64,000 nucleotides of DNA from Unio delphinus (GCA_029339505.1 JAQISU010000189.1:1612001-1676000); one strand, 5' to 3'. Positions 37,988-53,625 are shown, numbered from the stretch's first letter. Numbers and translations: made by a program. Notes: generated by a model from the sequence alone, not told the origin.

Positions 37988-38246
37988 CGTCTGGAAAACA
38001 TCCGAAAAGCGCTGTCTCAGTTTTCTTTTTCTTCTTATGTAGAACATATACAAATATATATTAGTATATATCTACGCATATATTGTAGATACGTTGATCA
38101 TTTGATAACCGCGATACGACAGCAAAACCAAAAGCGTGTAGAGTGTGATTTTATTTTCGTGGTGGCTGAATTTTGGGCTGTTCTAAGTCAAACATTTCGG
38201 AAAATTAAAGCATTCTGAATCCTCTAAGATTGACAGACATCGCCGC

Positions 38247-38565
38247 CAGGGTCGGATTAACCAGGTTATTAAGATTATAGCCTTAGGCCATACTGTTTTG
38301 TGTTCCATTCTTTAGGCTATTGATTTACAACCGCAATGTCGCGACCCAAAGCAGGGTAGTAAGGAGGTTCTGGAGGGTCTCCAGGCTGGCAAAACTTATC
38401 AAAATGTGAAAACGAGGTCGAGCGGGTCAGAAGAAAAAAAAACGACTTTAGGTTCACGGCAAACAAAAATTGGTAACCATTGATTTAGGCACTCAATTGC
38501 ATATTTACGTAGATACTGGGCGACCTTGCCTTCTTTTAGCCTATACTAGCCCTAATCCGGCCCTG
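38247..38565. mobile_element. hAT-like MITE, 319 bp, in or next to the RBM24-like 3' UTR
   Basis: The left end CAGGGTCGGATTA and the complement of the right end CAGGGCCGGATTA differ at one of 13 bases. CAGGG...CGGATTA ends are typical of hAT-type elements. No 8-bp duplication is visible (atcgccgc left, ctaataat right), so the flanks may have decayed or the ends rearranged. There is no coding capacity. Confidence 0.65.
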
Positions 38566-38758
38566 CTAATAATGTGCCATTTTTAAAACAAAAATAGCCA
38601 TCTATTAAGAGTCAGTGGGCGAAATGAAACCGCAGACGTCGGTTTAAAGTTCGAGAACTGTTATCATTTGATCTATTGAGAGCCATTAATCTGATTTTTT
38701 ATTCATTTTTTTTTTCTTGGCAGGCCAACTTTAAAATTCTGTAGCAACAAGACAGAAA

Positions 38759-38786
38759 AATAAATCTGTATACATGAGTCAATAAA
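38759..38786 (+). terminator. Candidate poly(A) signals (two AATAAA)
   Basis: AATAAA at 38759-38764 and 38781-38786 lie 17 bases apart, with a GT-rich downstream element starting near 38793. They are about 2 kb downstream of the RBM24-like stop codon. Confidence 0.45.
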
Positions 38787-38800
38787 CACAGGCATGTTTT

Positions 38801-41725
38801 TGGGTTTGGTTTATAAATCAGTTGTTGAGAGATAATTTGACATTGTTGAAAATGAAACTATTGACATTGTTGAAATGAAGCTGTGATCGTACTCTCTTCG
38901 TTTGTTGATATTTTGTTGTTGAAATTATGTTCAATTCTTTTCCCTTCGTTGTCTGTCAATAACTTATTGGTGGAAATGTCAGCAGTGTTTGGTCGAAACT
39001 AGAATTTTAAAGATGGCGTGTGTTTCGCATTACCCTACGATCAGTATTCTCCTTTGCCCACGTGACTTCCGCGTGAGGCGGGAGGCATCGCCGGTTAGTA
39101 TTACGTGAAGGATAATATAAATATTATCGTGTATTGTAATCACATTAAATCATTTAATTGTAGATAGAGTTTCAGATAAAACAACATTGTTTTCTTTGAC
39201 AAAATCCATTTTTGTACTTCAGTTTTTACATCTAAATAGCGTCATACATGCGCATTCTATATCGAATCTCATCAAACGTAGACAAATCCTAGAAAAAAAA
39301 TTACATTTCAATAGTTGGGTATAGATGTCGTTGTAGAGTTTAGAAATGCCAGTCGTGTTTTACTGCCCACAATTTTATCGTGTCCAATGAGAAGGCGAGG
39401 AAAGTTGAATGTTTTTTAAATTACGCCATATTGTGGACTGGAAGTATGTCAGAAAATATGAGCATCATTTGGTCGCTTTCTGCACGAATCATGGTTGTAT
39501 ATGGTGATGCCATTTCAAAAGCTTTTCATCTCGTTTTTAGCTTAGAAGAGAATATTAAATATCCTTTACTAATCAAAACAGCCATAGATAATTCTTTTTA
39601 ATCGCATTATCTGGCCATTGTTATTCATGTATTGTATATGGAAGAAAGAATGCGAGAGTGAATGAATGTAATAGGGAAGAACAGCTGTACATTCAACCTT
39701 GTCAGATATCATGACCATGTCAAAATCATGACTTGAGCCTTGTGTAATGAGTGAAGTTGAAAGCATTCTACGTCATTCGTATAATATTTGATTTAACAAA
39801 TTCTCATTTTTTTTTATAATTATCACTTTTCATAAACTTTAAAAAAAAGAGGGAGTTGTAGTTACACTGCACATAAATTAGGATTCAGGTTCTGTCATCA
39901 TATGCTTTTTGCAATGAAAGTTTATTCTGCTACTTGCGCTGTCCATCGCTTTTTTAACTTTATGACAAATTTACGCGCATAGACAATCATTATGCCGATA
40001 TAGGGTTCAAGCGATACTGTAGTTTGAAAAGACAGAATCATAAGGGGACCGAGATGATCTGATAAAAACGCCATTCCTCTAACTGTTCACCAGATGTCGC
40101 TGGTAAACAACAAAGCTGCTTGTTTAGAGTGTTTGACCTCGGGATAACGTCATTTTGAAGTATCATCGTGTCTTTTAGTTTCTCGACCATGTCCAATAAT
40201 ATGTGCTGTTACAATTGCATGCTTGACATGTTAACCTAAAATTTAAATACATTGTCACGTGTTCAAAACCTATCGGAAATAAGATACAAAGAAGAACGTT
40301 TTATTTTTGTATAAAACAGCCTTTTGTGGCAGCGTCTTGTCAACCTGGCGAGCAATTCGGCCATTCCTTAGTCTGCATTGCATGTTTTTGCAGCTTAATT
40401 TTCGATATTGAATGCAGACGTATCATTCCAGTGAAGAAGTTTCTCAGTTTTTGGTACTTATTCGCTACTCAGGTATAATTTGGATTCATTGTAACGTTTG
40501 TATTACGTTTGCACTGATCATGTGACCGTTTCGTGTTGTGGTATGGAAGCGCTGGATAAATCTGAATTGTGTGTAGTGACTGGCCTTTTTTCTTGAGAAA
40601 CAAATACACAATTGCTCATTTATTGTCACGATTGTCTGAGGTCTATTATCTAACAAGGTTGAATTTAATCCTGTTTAGGAAATACATTTATGCATGTATA
40701 TATTAAACGAGTCCTTCTTGATCGAGTATATGTCCAAACCTTGTTGATGAAACTATAAAACAGAACTGAATATTTTTTGTACATAAATTGTATGATTAAA
40801 TATGACTATTTTTTACGTTGAACAGGAACTGTTTTGAATGAAAAAAAAAGACAAACGCTAAATGAAGCAGTTGAGGTAACTGGTATCCAAAGTGATTGGT
40901 AACAGTTAGAAACTTTTTGTAATGAAATAAATAACAAAGATATTTAATTTTAAAAAAAAAAATAGCTGAGGTATTAAACGAGTCATCTGCTTATTTGAGA
41001 ATTATAATTTATATTTTAAAGCCTCCCTCTATCCCCGTACCATCCTCTGGTTGGACAACTGTTATTCCTAATTATCATCTTTCAATGTTTCAATTCTACA
41101 TTTTGTCGTCTTTATTATATTACACATATTTCCTTTGTGACTACCTAATTATACTTGATCAAAATTGACTCATTAATAGTCCTACCGAAAAGGGAGGAGT
41201 CATGTCAGAAATCCATTTTTTTTTTAGCAGTGTACAGTTTTCGTATTTATACATATTATAAGTCATTGTTGTAATATATATGTAACAGTCACAGACAGAC
41301 TGTTAAATATATTTATTATTTTAATTTAAATCATTGTTGCAGGTAAAAAGAAATGTTCTATTCAAAGATTTTCGAATGCAAATTCAAATGTTGCCATCGA
41401 ATGTATTTGTATGTCTCAAGTATGATTTGTTTAGAGTGTGAAGAGACACATTAGGGTTTACTGTTTACAAGCTATACGCAAATTATTGAGGGAAGATTTT
41501 TAGTACAAATTTTGCAGGATTATCTGCAGATTACGCATAATTTTATGTAAGAACAACGTTAAATATACCTATGTTACGTCATTTAGAATAAATCAAGTCA
41601 TTATACTAAATGTATTTCTTTTTCTTTTTTCAAAATATTATGCACGACTAACATTAAATCTTCTATCTACGCATACATACGTACACACACATACATACAC
41701 ACACACAGCTTGCATGCAACACATA
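38801..41725. other. Intergenic stretch, nothing recognised
   Basis: AT-rich, with only short chance reading frames. No splice-bounded coding segment, RNA gene or mobile element was seen. Confidence 0.5.
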
Positions 41726-41894
41726 CGTACGTACATACATGCATACATACATACATACATGCATGCATGCATGCATGCATGCATGCATGCATGCATGCAT
41801 GCATACATACATACATACATACATACATACATACATACATACATACATACATACATACATACATACATACATACATACATACATACATACATAC
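41726..41894. repeat. (ACAT)n with an internal (GCAT)n block
   Basis: ACAT repeats enclose about 45 bp of GCAT (41760-41804). GCAT is self-complementary when shifted (TGCA, ATGCAT), so this block is a run of palindromes. Confidence 0.96.
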
Positions 41895-41895
41895 A

Positions 41896-42074
41896 CAGGG
41901 CCGACAAGAGGGGAGGGGATCACGCTAGGATACATGTCCGGGCCCGAATCTGTAAGGTTGCCCGGGCCAAACAACCCTTTCTAAATTTATGAAATAACAT
42001 TTTTGGGGGACAAGAACTAGGAGAGACCTGTGTGTTTCTTTCTCCATGGCTGGTGATCACTCTCTACGGCCCTG
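41896..42074. mobile_element. Possible short inverted-repeat element
   Basis: CAGGGCCG at 41896-41903 is mirrored by CGGCCCTG at 42067-42074. The enclosed 179 bp are GC-richer than the flanks and abut the tetranucleotide array. The inverted repeat is only 8 bp and no target duplication is seen. Confidence 0.35.
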
Positions 42075-42303
42075 ATCAGATACATCAGGTTGCTCGCATA
42101 TTAAAGGAATTTTAATTCAATCTCTTTGTGTTAGAATATCACACAATGGAAATATATATCCTCTTGTACGTTTATAGACTGGAAAGAAGAGATGGCTGAT
42201 AGGATTCAACGATGTATTGTCTTTAAAGGCGTACCTATTCCTGAAAGAAAGAAAGAAGTTCGAATTTACGTGAACCATTTCAAGAATTGGAAAAGGACCA
42301 CCC

Positions 42304-42340
42304 ACACAGAAAGACACACACACAGACACACACACACATT

Positions 42341-42433
<93 letters not shown>

Positions 42434-42445
42434 ATGGATGGATCG
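42304..42445. repeat. (CA)n(TA)n(GGAT)n compound microsatellite
   Basis: CA-rich to 42338, TA 42346-42431, then three GGAT units. Confidence 0.95.
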
Positions 42446-42446
42446 G

Positions 42447-44639
42447 TGGGTGGATGAATCGACGTTCAGACTTATTGATGGACAGAAGACAGAAAACTTG
42501 ATAAATATATTTCAAGAGAAGACGATGTTCCTTTTGATTGATGTGTTTCTGCTGAAAAACGAAGGTGATAAATAAGAACAGGAACAAAAGTCTAGAACCT
42601 TTGTTTATTGAGATAAATGCAATAACCTTATCTTTCTTTAATATTTTACTCTTTTCTGTCCTTTTGTCTTTACTCAGTTACCTCCAAACCTGGTGATTAA
42701 CAACTCGGCAAATCGCAGTGTTGCGTTTCCAAAACTGCCACGTTTCTGTAAGGCCAGCCTTCTTTTTATAGTCGCACATGCGAATCTCACTCATCAACTC
42801 CCCTGAGACAGTTTATGTTCGTTATTAGTCTTCTTATTTTCTGCCATCGAGAATTTTTTCAGCATTTGTTAAGAATCTCAAGAACTTTGCACGGTGGCAT
42901 CACCAACATATTGCAGTCATTAGGCCCATTTTATCCGGTGTTTAGTTTCATAATTTTACTTTCATCTTCATCCCGGAATTTTGATGCCGAACTCATCGCA
43001 CGTGGTTTTTGCATTAAAGTTGCATTTCTGACGTCATGTAAATATGTTTCAAAACGTTTTTCCATTAGCATTGTTCAATGAGAATCTACTCCAAATAGCA
43101 CTGGGAAAGTGGAATGCAATTATATGAAATCAGGACAGTTTATGCACCAGATATTCAGCATTCTTACTCCACGCTGTCATAAAAAGTGGGTTGTTTTTTA
43201 AGTATGTACATGAAAGTTTGCATATGAAAAACCTGGCTAAATAAATATCACCTTGCTTACATTGAAACTTGTGTATTATATCCTAACCCGTAGCCCAATT
43301 ATGGGATATATTTTAACGTCTTTATTTTAAAAAAAAATGTCGTTTTGATATGATTTTGTTTTATTTTGAAAATATTTCAAATCCATATATTTTACATACC
43401 AATTAAATCTACGTGGGAGACAAAACGTCTGATTGGCTGAATACCAGCGATGACGCAATTGTATAAATATAGAATCTGTTAAGTGTGGAAAGATTTAGTA
43501 ATTATGGTGTTAATATTCTCATGCTATGAGTCATTTACCTTTCTTTGTTTTTTTTCCCGTTTTCTAACGGGGCAAAGTCAACGATATATACATGTATACA
43601 TTTATACAAGTCTTGACAGTGATGTTAGTACAGTAACATTTTGAGAAAATCTGTGTTCAGGACAATCGGAACACTTTTATTCTTTTCTGTCTAAACTCAC
43701 TTTGAACATAGTTTTGGTACATCACACTCTCGCGGGAGTTCGAGAGATCAAATGAGATTTAGTGGAGTCACTTGAGACTATGAGAAACTTGGATTTTATT
43801 CTCTTACATGACGGAAAAGGCAAAGATTACAAGAACTGTTTAGAGATCGGCATGAACCCATGTCACCCGAAATGGAAATCTCATGAAACCTAAACGTAAA
43901 TAAACTAATACAAATTCCCAGCTTTAATTCTATATAATTTGAAAATATCTTCCAATGTGCAACATCCCATAATTGTTGATATTTTTTTCTAATATGGAAT
44001 TTAAATCATGAAAGATTCACCAATACAGACAGATTAAGGACTATGCGATATATATTGAATGGTCTTTCTTTTTCAAACTGTAAATAACTTTACAATTTCA
44101 AGTACAATTAGTATACAACTAACGAATAGCTGCAAAATGTAGCTTTAGAAAGCTCTCGAACTGCTTTTGATGACATAAAATCAGTCTATAGATGCTGAAA
44201 AATTAGAAAATGGAGCTTTTAAAGGCCTAATTCAATACTTTTTCTGTATTTTTCACTGATTTTCTGGAGGATTATTTGAGCAAAGCTTGAACGTAATTGC
44301 AGACGTTTTGAAAATATTTCAACTATTAGCCAAAGCTATATAGTAAAGGTGTGGCACTTGTTTTAAAAAAAAATGTTTTAAAAAAAAGCTTTTAAAGGAC
44401 AAAGCCCAACTTGAAGGGCGTTATTTCCTAAAAAGGCTAGTTTTTGAACTTCGAAATTTAATTTGAAGAGGGCAAAATTTATGTGGAATTTTCGCACTGA
44501 ATGTTGCTACCTGATACAGCTCAGATATTAGAGTGAACGGATTATTTAATTGGTAGCGAGTTTTCATTACGTTGGAGTTATTTTTCTCTTTTTTTTCTAC
44601 TTTCACCTGTCACAATAAAGACGTATTTTCTTAAAAGCA
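42447..44639. other. Intergenic stretch, nothing recognised
   Basis: AT-rich. The 88-codon frame near 42815 resembles no family I know. Confidence 0.5.
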
Positions 44640-45058
44640 TTGGTGATTACTTGTATTCTGATTGACAAATGATTCCTGATATTTTGCAGCGAAAAACATT
44701 TATTCTGGTTAACGATTACGGGTATCGTGATTGGTTATGAATGATTACTGTCATTTGATTGATGATTAAAGTTAACTTGTATTATGAAGAAGTAATTACT
44801 GGTATTCCTATTGATGAATAATGATTACTTGTATTCTTATTGATGCTGTATGATTACTGGTATTTTGAATAATGATTACTTGTATTCTTATTGATGCTGT
44901 ATGATTACTGGTATTGTGAACAAGTAATTACTGGTATTCCTATTGATGATGAATGATTACGGGTATTTAGAAGACTGATTACTGGTATTCTGGTTAATGA
45001 TTACTATTTTACTGATTGATGATTACTGGTATATTGACTAACGGTTACTGCTAATCTC
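44640..45058. repeat. Irregular minisatellite of gattactggtatt units
   Basis: About 15 repeats of gattact(g/t)gtattctgattgatga and shorter variants, with irregular spacing. Confidence 0.8.
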
Positions 45059-45229
45059 TCACCTAGCCTTGCTCATATTTGTGGGTATGCACATCTTTGA
45101 TCAGAAAACTGCATGCTTCATAACCATTCATACAATTCTACTATTCGATGAATGAGATAGTTTTAGCATCATGTATAATTCAATAACACACCAACAAGGC
45201 TACCTTTGATAAATCCTACACATTGACAA

Positions 45230-45233
<4 letters not shown>

Positions 45234-45308
<75 letters not shown>
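45234..45308. repeat. (CT)n microsatellite
   Basis: A perfect 75-bp CT run. Confidence 0.97.
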
Positions 45309-45311
<3 letters not shown>

Positions 45312-45539
45312 CAAATACACGACAAATACGAATATAGAAACATGAGGTGTTTTTTGGGGGATTCAATGTTGACTTACCTTCGAGAGCAGGGCCAGAGTAA
45401 GGCTGATTCTTAACAGAGTAGGTTGCTATTTGTCGAGGTTGGCCTTAATAACAAACTTTTATGGGATCTTGCTAATTATTGTAATAGTTCACAGAGGCAC
45501 ATGCACGATAAATTGTATCACCACAAAAAGGAACTGGAT

Positions 45540-46130
45540 AATAACTGTAGACTCACTGAACGGAAATGCACTATAACTTGTAGACTCATTGCAGGAAATG
45601 CACTATAACTTGTAGACTCTTTGCAGGAAATGCACTATAACTTGTAGACTCATTGCAGGAAATGGACTAAAACTTGTAGACTCATTGCATGAAATGGACT
45701 ATAACTTGTAGACTCATTGCAGAAAATGGACTATAACTTGTAGACTCATTGCAGGAAATGGACTATAACTTGTAGACTCATTGCAGGAAATGGAATATAC
45801 CTTGTAGACTCATAAGGAACTGGATTATAACTTGTAGACCCACTGAAAGAAAATTGATTATAACTTGTTGACTGACTGAAAGGCAATACATTATAACTTG
45901 CAAACTCATACAAGGAAATGGAACGTAACTTGTAGACGCACAGAAGGAAATAGATTATAGATTGTCGACGCATTGAAAGGAATGGATTATAACTTGTAAA
46001 CTCATTGAAAGAATATGGAAGATAACTTGTATAATTACTAAAAAGAATGGACTATAACATGTACACTCAGTGAAAGAATAGGCAATAAAACTTGTAGAAT
46101 TACTGAAAGGAAATGGGTTATAAGTAAAGT
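45540..46130. repeat. 32-bp minisatellite
   Basis: Units of cattgcaggaaatggactat plus aacttgtagact run about 18 times. The left half is regular, while the right half is degenerate (cattgaaagaa, actgaaagg). Confidence 0.9.
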
Positions 46131-47822
<1,692 letters not shown>

Positions 47823-48009
47823 CCGCGATGTTTCAATGGTTAGTGTGTCGGACTCAGAACCATATGAGTGCGGGTTCGACTCCTGCTCAGACCAGCCCCG
47901 GTCGACCGTATTGGTGTGTCTGTGGACAAAGCAAAACTCTTTGCTCCAATCGCATTGGCGTGACATAACAGATCGTGTGCCGATTTGCTACTGAAATCAA
48001 TCAATCAAT
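47823..48009 (+). mobile_element. SINE family C, tRNA-derived, with (AATC)n tail
   Basis: The head accgcgatgtttcaatggtt, then agtgtgtcggactcagaa, gives box A and anticodon-arm-like sequence; gcgggttcgactcc gives a good box B at about 47870-47883. A body of about 110 bp ends in aatcaatcaatcaatattt. Only this copy is obvious in the window. It is unlike families A and B in body and tail. Confidence 0.7.
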
Positions 48010-48099
48010 ATTTAAATATGTTGCCTTGGTAATTTCCTTCATTCATTGCTACATTTCCGCTCTTACACATGCGCAAAACCACAATACATTTACGTGCAA

Positions 48100-48205
48100 A
48101 CACATTCGCTTCACATTCATACACATTAGTTTCACGTGTATACACATTATTGTCACGTGTATACACATTAGCTTCACGTGTATACACATTAGCTTCACAT
48201 GCATA
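48100..48205. repeat. 21-bp tandem repeat
   Basis: Four to five units of cacgtgtatacacattagctt with variants cattcatacacattagttt and acattattgt. CACGTG and GTATAC inside the unit are palindromic. Confidence 0.88.
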
Positions 48206-48910
48206 AAGTGCATTGACAACCAAGCGACATATTGAAAATCTTAAATTAGATTGACTTACAGTACTTTATTGTATTTTATTTTATAAAAGTTTGTGATAGC
48301 TTGAATATGATATTTATGTTCAATTCATATAAAATTTACATGATTTAGCGAGTCCTATTAAAACGGGGCAGACATCATGGAAGTGAGAAATAACTTTTGA
48401 TGATGTGTACAAAATTTCTAATTATTACTGACATTTCTTTGCTTTGCATTTATAGGGAAATCTCAAACTATGTTATTCTTTGATATAAGCATTTGTGGGG
48501 CCCTTTGTTGAACAGAAAAAGATCTTGGATTTCTTTTATCATGGTGGTCAAAAGATCATGTTACAAAAATTACGATTTGTTTTCGCTTTTCTAGTCTTAG
48601 CAAGTTAATCTAAGATCATTCCGTATTTCTAAGATCCATAAAACTACAGATGGTATTGATTTGCGCATATTACATAAATGTATCTTTCATGAAAGAGAGG
48701 GACACTCTTATCTAAATATTAGCATAGAATAAATACCTCTCTAGGCACTATATTATACATTCATCTCTCATGACATTCCATGGTATTATGTTTGCATATG
48801 TCAGTCCATAGTACACCGATGCACATCATGTGGTCTACGTACAAAATTAACAAATTCTCTTTTTCAATAACCAGTGTGGTAATGTAAATAGTAACCTGTA
48901 GTTTTGCGAA

Positions 48911-49104
<194 letters not shown>

Positions 49105-49804
49105 GGTTGCCATGTACCTTAAGAAAAAGAACGTGCACAAGGAGTACATCGCCTAATGGAACATGGAGGCAACATAGTTTGAATAGCATAGACGTGAAGA
49201 AAGATTCACCTTACGAAAACCAGCAAGAGTTCGTAAATTCTCACGTTTCTTCGTTGTAGCCTAGGTACCAGAGTAATTTCGGATACTAAGGATTGGCGTA
49301 AGAGGTACATTTCGAAACCATGGGTAATCCTGCGTTTGTGGATATGCACCAAGGAACGTCGAATGATGGAGATGACAATAGGTTATAGTGAACAGCCAAA
49401 ACAGACGTACTAGAATCTCGTTGGCAAATAAACTTAAAGAAGACAAGCAAATGCATGTCTCTGTTTGAATGATAATCTCAGGCAGTCTATTAGATTTATT
49501 TGGCCTGGACAACGCAATAAGAACGTGCACTCGTTGCATGTCTAGTCTTGGGTTCCAACCACAGTTCTGGCGCGTGATAAACGGTCAGCCATACAAGGCC
49601 GAAAGTTTCCTCGACGTTCTGCGATGAATTCCATCTATAAAAAAAAACAGCTTTCTTCGACATCAGAGAGATGTCGGCGTGTGTAGAAAGAATTTTTTGT
49701 TGGGCAGATAACAAATAAAGTTAGTCATACATCTCGCGTTAACTTGGTACTCATTAATTTCTTTAAGACATGAGAACCCTCACATTTATCTTTAACTATC
49801 AAAT

Positions 49805-49921
49805 TTGATATGATTCAAAAGAGAATACTGTTACTGTCAACATTGATATGATTCAAAAGAGAATACTGTTACTGTCAAAATTGATATGATTCAAAAGAGA
49901 ATACTGTTACTGTCAAAATTG
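49805..49921. repeat. 38-bp triplication
   Basis: Three nearly identical copies of ttgatatgattcaaaagag, then aatactgttactgtcaaaa. One copy has caacattg for caaaattg. Confidence 0.92.
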
Positions 49922-50434
49922 GTCTAGCTTTTTAGTGTCATTCATTTCTGTGACTGTTGTTGCGCATGTCTTTGAGTATTTGTTGTTTATTTTTTTTTTT
50001 TAAAAATTAAATAGTAAATTCAAATAAACTCAGATACTATATTCCTCTGACTCTTAAGTCGAAAACGGCTTTATTTCTCGTTTTCTAATTTCTATACAAA
50101 GTATTACTAAAATTCAAAAATAATATTCGTCAAGGACAGAATGAAAATCTTTTCTTTCTCGTACATTTTATTAAAAAAATTTTTTTTTACTCTTTCAAGG
50201 AGAAACACGTACAGTTTGTCACAATACACTGAGAAATATACTGTTATATGCTTGTCATAAAACAATTAACTAAAAGTTTTCTTTGGTTATTTTCAAAGTA
50301 TAGTTTCATTATTTCAAGATATGAAATAGGTAAAACCATTCTATCTTTTTTTAAATTTAACTTTTCATTTTTTTTTTAGTTTTCGCTAGTTATAACAGCA
50401 CTTCCATTTTATTTTTATATTATAACCATGAAAT

Positions 50435-50545
50435 ATGACCTATGTGCATTTGCCATGGACCGAGGTAGTACTCTTGGCTCGACGGTTGCCGATGTCGGAA
50501 GAAGAGACTGACGCTCTACCGAAATAGCTACAGCGGCTCCCATTT
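50435..50545 (-). mobile_element. Possible decayed tRNA-derived SINE head
   Basis: The complement contains gccgctgtagctatttcggt followed by agagcgtcagtctc, a convincing tRNA D-arm and box A. The box B position (ccgtcgagcc) is poor and no clear body or tail was found. It may be a tRNA pseudogene or SINE remnant. Confidence 0.35.
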
Positions 50546-51536
50546 TTATTTGAGTGAAGATGCATATATCGGAGCCATAGGCTATTGTCGAAAAACGTAT
50601 GAAAAATCTTTTCGACATATTTTCTCCATTATTTATTTCATCACTGACGGACTATATTTTTTTAAAAAACATATCATACTTCAAAATAGCTCGACGAAGG
50701 AGAGATGCGTGCTTTTGTTCAACGTCCAGGTTTTCAAGCTATCGAAACTGATTTATACAACATTTGTGAAAGCGGTTTGCACAGTTAATACAAGTTTCTC
50801 ATTTCAACCAGTTGTTCTGAAATGAACCGCGCAAATTAACTGAAACCATTTAACAAATATCTACGCTGGGCTCCACGGAATTGGCCTAAATGGAGGCCTA
50901 AGTGCCAAAGCTCTTTGAGTTTAGAAAACTTATTAAGTGTTAAGAGGTTACGGAGACGAACGTTTGACAAGACATTAATTGGTTTTGGCCAGACCATATA
51001 AACAACTTGCTAATAGTTTGGTGATTAAAACAGGTCCTCCATAGATTTGTAGACTTTTATTAGTGTAGGCGTCAATGGGTTTTCCATTTTGGTTTTCTCA
51101 GTACAGACACATTGGGCCGTGTTCTTGATTACTTTGTCTTGACATATTTTCAAATAATCTTTGATTAAAAAACTGACAAAATGAAAGAAGCAATTAAATA
51201 AAAAAAGTAGTCAGAAGAAGAAATGCATAATTGTATGTACGAGAGGCAGTATAAAGACTGGTTATAAAACAAAAATATCAAAACTTTACATAAACGATAG
51301 AAGAAGAAAAATTAAAAGAGAAAAGGTCGTTGGGTCGTCACGTTTGCTTACAAAAGTATTTGTTTATTTTGTAATTTATTTATTTATTTTTGTTAATTAA
51401 ATGGAGGCGAAACATCGTAATCTGAAATGGCATGACTTAGCTCTGTCATTTTTTTTTTACACCGTGTGCGTCTAGTTTCACAGGTAAATAATTAACGATA
51501 TGTTTAGTGAGCCATTTAAAATTATAATTTTCCAAG

Positions 51537-51582
51537 TATGTATGTATGTATGTATGTATGTATGTATGTATGTATGTATGTA

Positions 51583-51641
<59 letters not shown>
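51537..51641. repeat. (TATG)n(TG)n compound microsatellite
   Basis: TATG to 51588, then TG to 51641. Confidence 0.96.
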
Positions 51642-51643
<2 letters not shown>

Positions 51644-53404
51644 TTTAATGGCTTATCAGTCAAAATGAAGAATATTACACACAGTTCGTAATGCTTATTA
51701 CACTACTTACATAGACTTTCGTCCATAATTATCACTTCAGTAACACTTACCTGCCAGGAGAGAAGAGTATTCATTGCATTTATTTTCTCTCCCAATGACA
51801 ACGAGAACGCTCATTGTTTGCAATGTATTTTTGCATATAACTTTTGTCAGGTAATATTTATTTTACAACTCCGTACGCATCACATTACAAGAACTATCCG
51901 GCATGCAAAATACTTTTAGATGGGAGTACAGTGCTATTTCTTGACAATATGCGGGTAAGGTCTATTTTAAGTTGTTATTCCAAGTCTTTTGTATCATAAA
52001 ATCAGATAGGGTGATGATGTAAAGATAATACATTCAGCAGATTAGTCTTTATAGGTATTATGTGTTGTTCTTTCCTTTTACAAACATCATCCACTTTTCG
52101 AGACGGATTGTGTAAACGGTACAACTTTTCTGCCAGATATCTTTAACTGCTGATTGTACATATTTCGTCAAGAATTTTGTTTCTTAACATTCATGCTGCG
52201 AAGCGTTTTGCTCTCTTTTAAGCAAGCTTTAATCTCCGATGTTTGTACCATTTTCATCTCATTTTAAATTGTAGCACTTTTTTGCACGAATTTTATTTCT
52301 ATTGAAACATACACGCAGAAAAAGATAGGTAAAATTTGACATTCACATAATAATGTTGTTTTCTTTCTTTTTTAAAGTTCATAGGATGGTCACGGTGAAT
52401 ACCCCCTTTTTTTTTTTTTTTTTACAAATGTCTATTTTATAATACTGTTCATAAGGCTTTTTGTCTTGACTGGGTTTAATAACCATTTTTATGGAACAAC
52501 TTGGCAGAACAAACATCTGCTTGTAACACGTACAGTACACAAATGCTCGTAATGTTTGCGTTTGTCATTAGGTGGGATTCCCTTTGGTATATAACTTTCT
52601 AAATCTATAATTTAGACCAGCGTTGCTCAATGAGAAGCGTTTATTACTGTCTTTGGCAGAGGCTTTGGTAAATATTTAGATATCCACTGTCAAATACCAG
52701 TCAATATTTGGATGGACTGTAATGTGCGTGACCCGGGACACCGAAACAATACTCCCGGTTGACCTGAGCACGGGTTGATTTTTCCGTGCTTTGTATCCTA
52801 GCATCGACATAGTTTCCATATTTGTGTAGGGCACGTACAGCACATTGGTGGTACTCAAATGTTTTCACCTCTGCGACGTGGAAGATATGGATTAAAGGAG
52901 TTATGACATGCGCATGATAATTGCAACCTATACAGGGGCTATCTATCTGAAGATATCCGAGTATTGTATATTATTTTAGAAGCAATACTCCAAAATCAGA
53001 ACAGCCCTATTCCGGCTGACGTTCTATGGTGAAGTAGATTTTTTTGTTTGTGCAATAGGTAAATGATTCTTCAGATGTCATTTGCCCTTGATCATGGTAT
53101 GGGGAAATTGTTCAGAAATATCCGAACATAGGCGTTACAAGCATGATGAATAATAAGTTATCTAATTATATTTTATTTTGAACGGTGTCATGTAAAGGAT
53201 GTATGGAACGATTGGAACGGACACTTTTTAAAAAAAAATCAGATTTGGTTTTGTCTTATTATCTTATTCGAAGCGGACAACATTGCACCTTTAAGAAATG
53301 CGATGAGTCACTCGTGTCCTTAGAGATGTAATGAATGTGCCATATTGTATTAAATAATTCAATATATCCAAAATAATAGTTATTACTCAACTAACTGAAT
53401 TAAA

Positions 53405-53625
53405 AATACAGTAGATAGTAACCATAAGCATTACGAAAAAGTAGGTAATTACTAAAGACTTGTCTGAACTAAGCGTAAAGTAGACACTTACCACAAACCA
53501 GATAGTTACCACAAACCTCACATCATTTACAGGTAAAAATAAATAGTTACCACAAACCAAGCTAAATTAAAGGTAAAGCAGACAGTTAACACAAACAAGA
53601 ACGTAATCACAGGTATTAAAGGTAA
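53405..53625. repeat. Diverged precursors of the 55-bp repeat
   Basis: Repeated tagatagtaacc, agatagttaccacaaacc and agacagttaacacaaacaag motifs, with aggtaaa spacers, are irregular relatives of the 55-bp unit. Confidence 0.65.

Larger units (their letters stand above)
36786..38800 (+). other. Probable 3' UTR of the RBM24-like gene
   Basis: No further coding potential follows the TAA at 36783. AATAAA occurs at 38759-38764 and again at 38781-38786, and the second is followed within about 20 bases by a T/G-rich stretch (tgtttttgggtttggttt), the usual layout of a cleavage site. An ATTAAA at 38204-38209 is an earlier option. The interval also holds a tandem repeat (37665-37885), an (AT)n tract (37903-37985) and a short inverted-repeat element (38247-38565). 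The exact end is a guess without transcript data. Confidence 0.45.

Noticed and set aside
47975..48235. HISFTCI-type repeat peptide
   Set aside because: By-product of a 21-bp tandem repeat in a frame divisible by three.
50550..50660. Inverted repeat gtcgaaaaacg ... aatcttttcgac
   Set aside because: Short, imperfect and without an associated element or RNA; such structures are frequent in AT-rich DNA.
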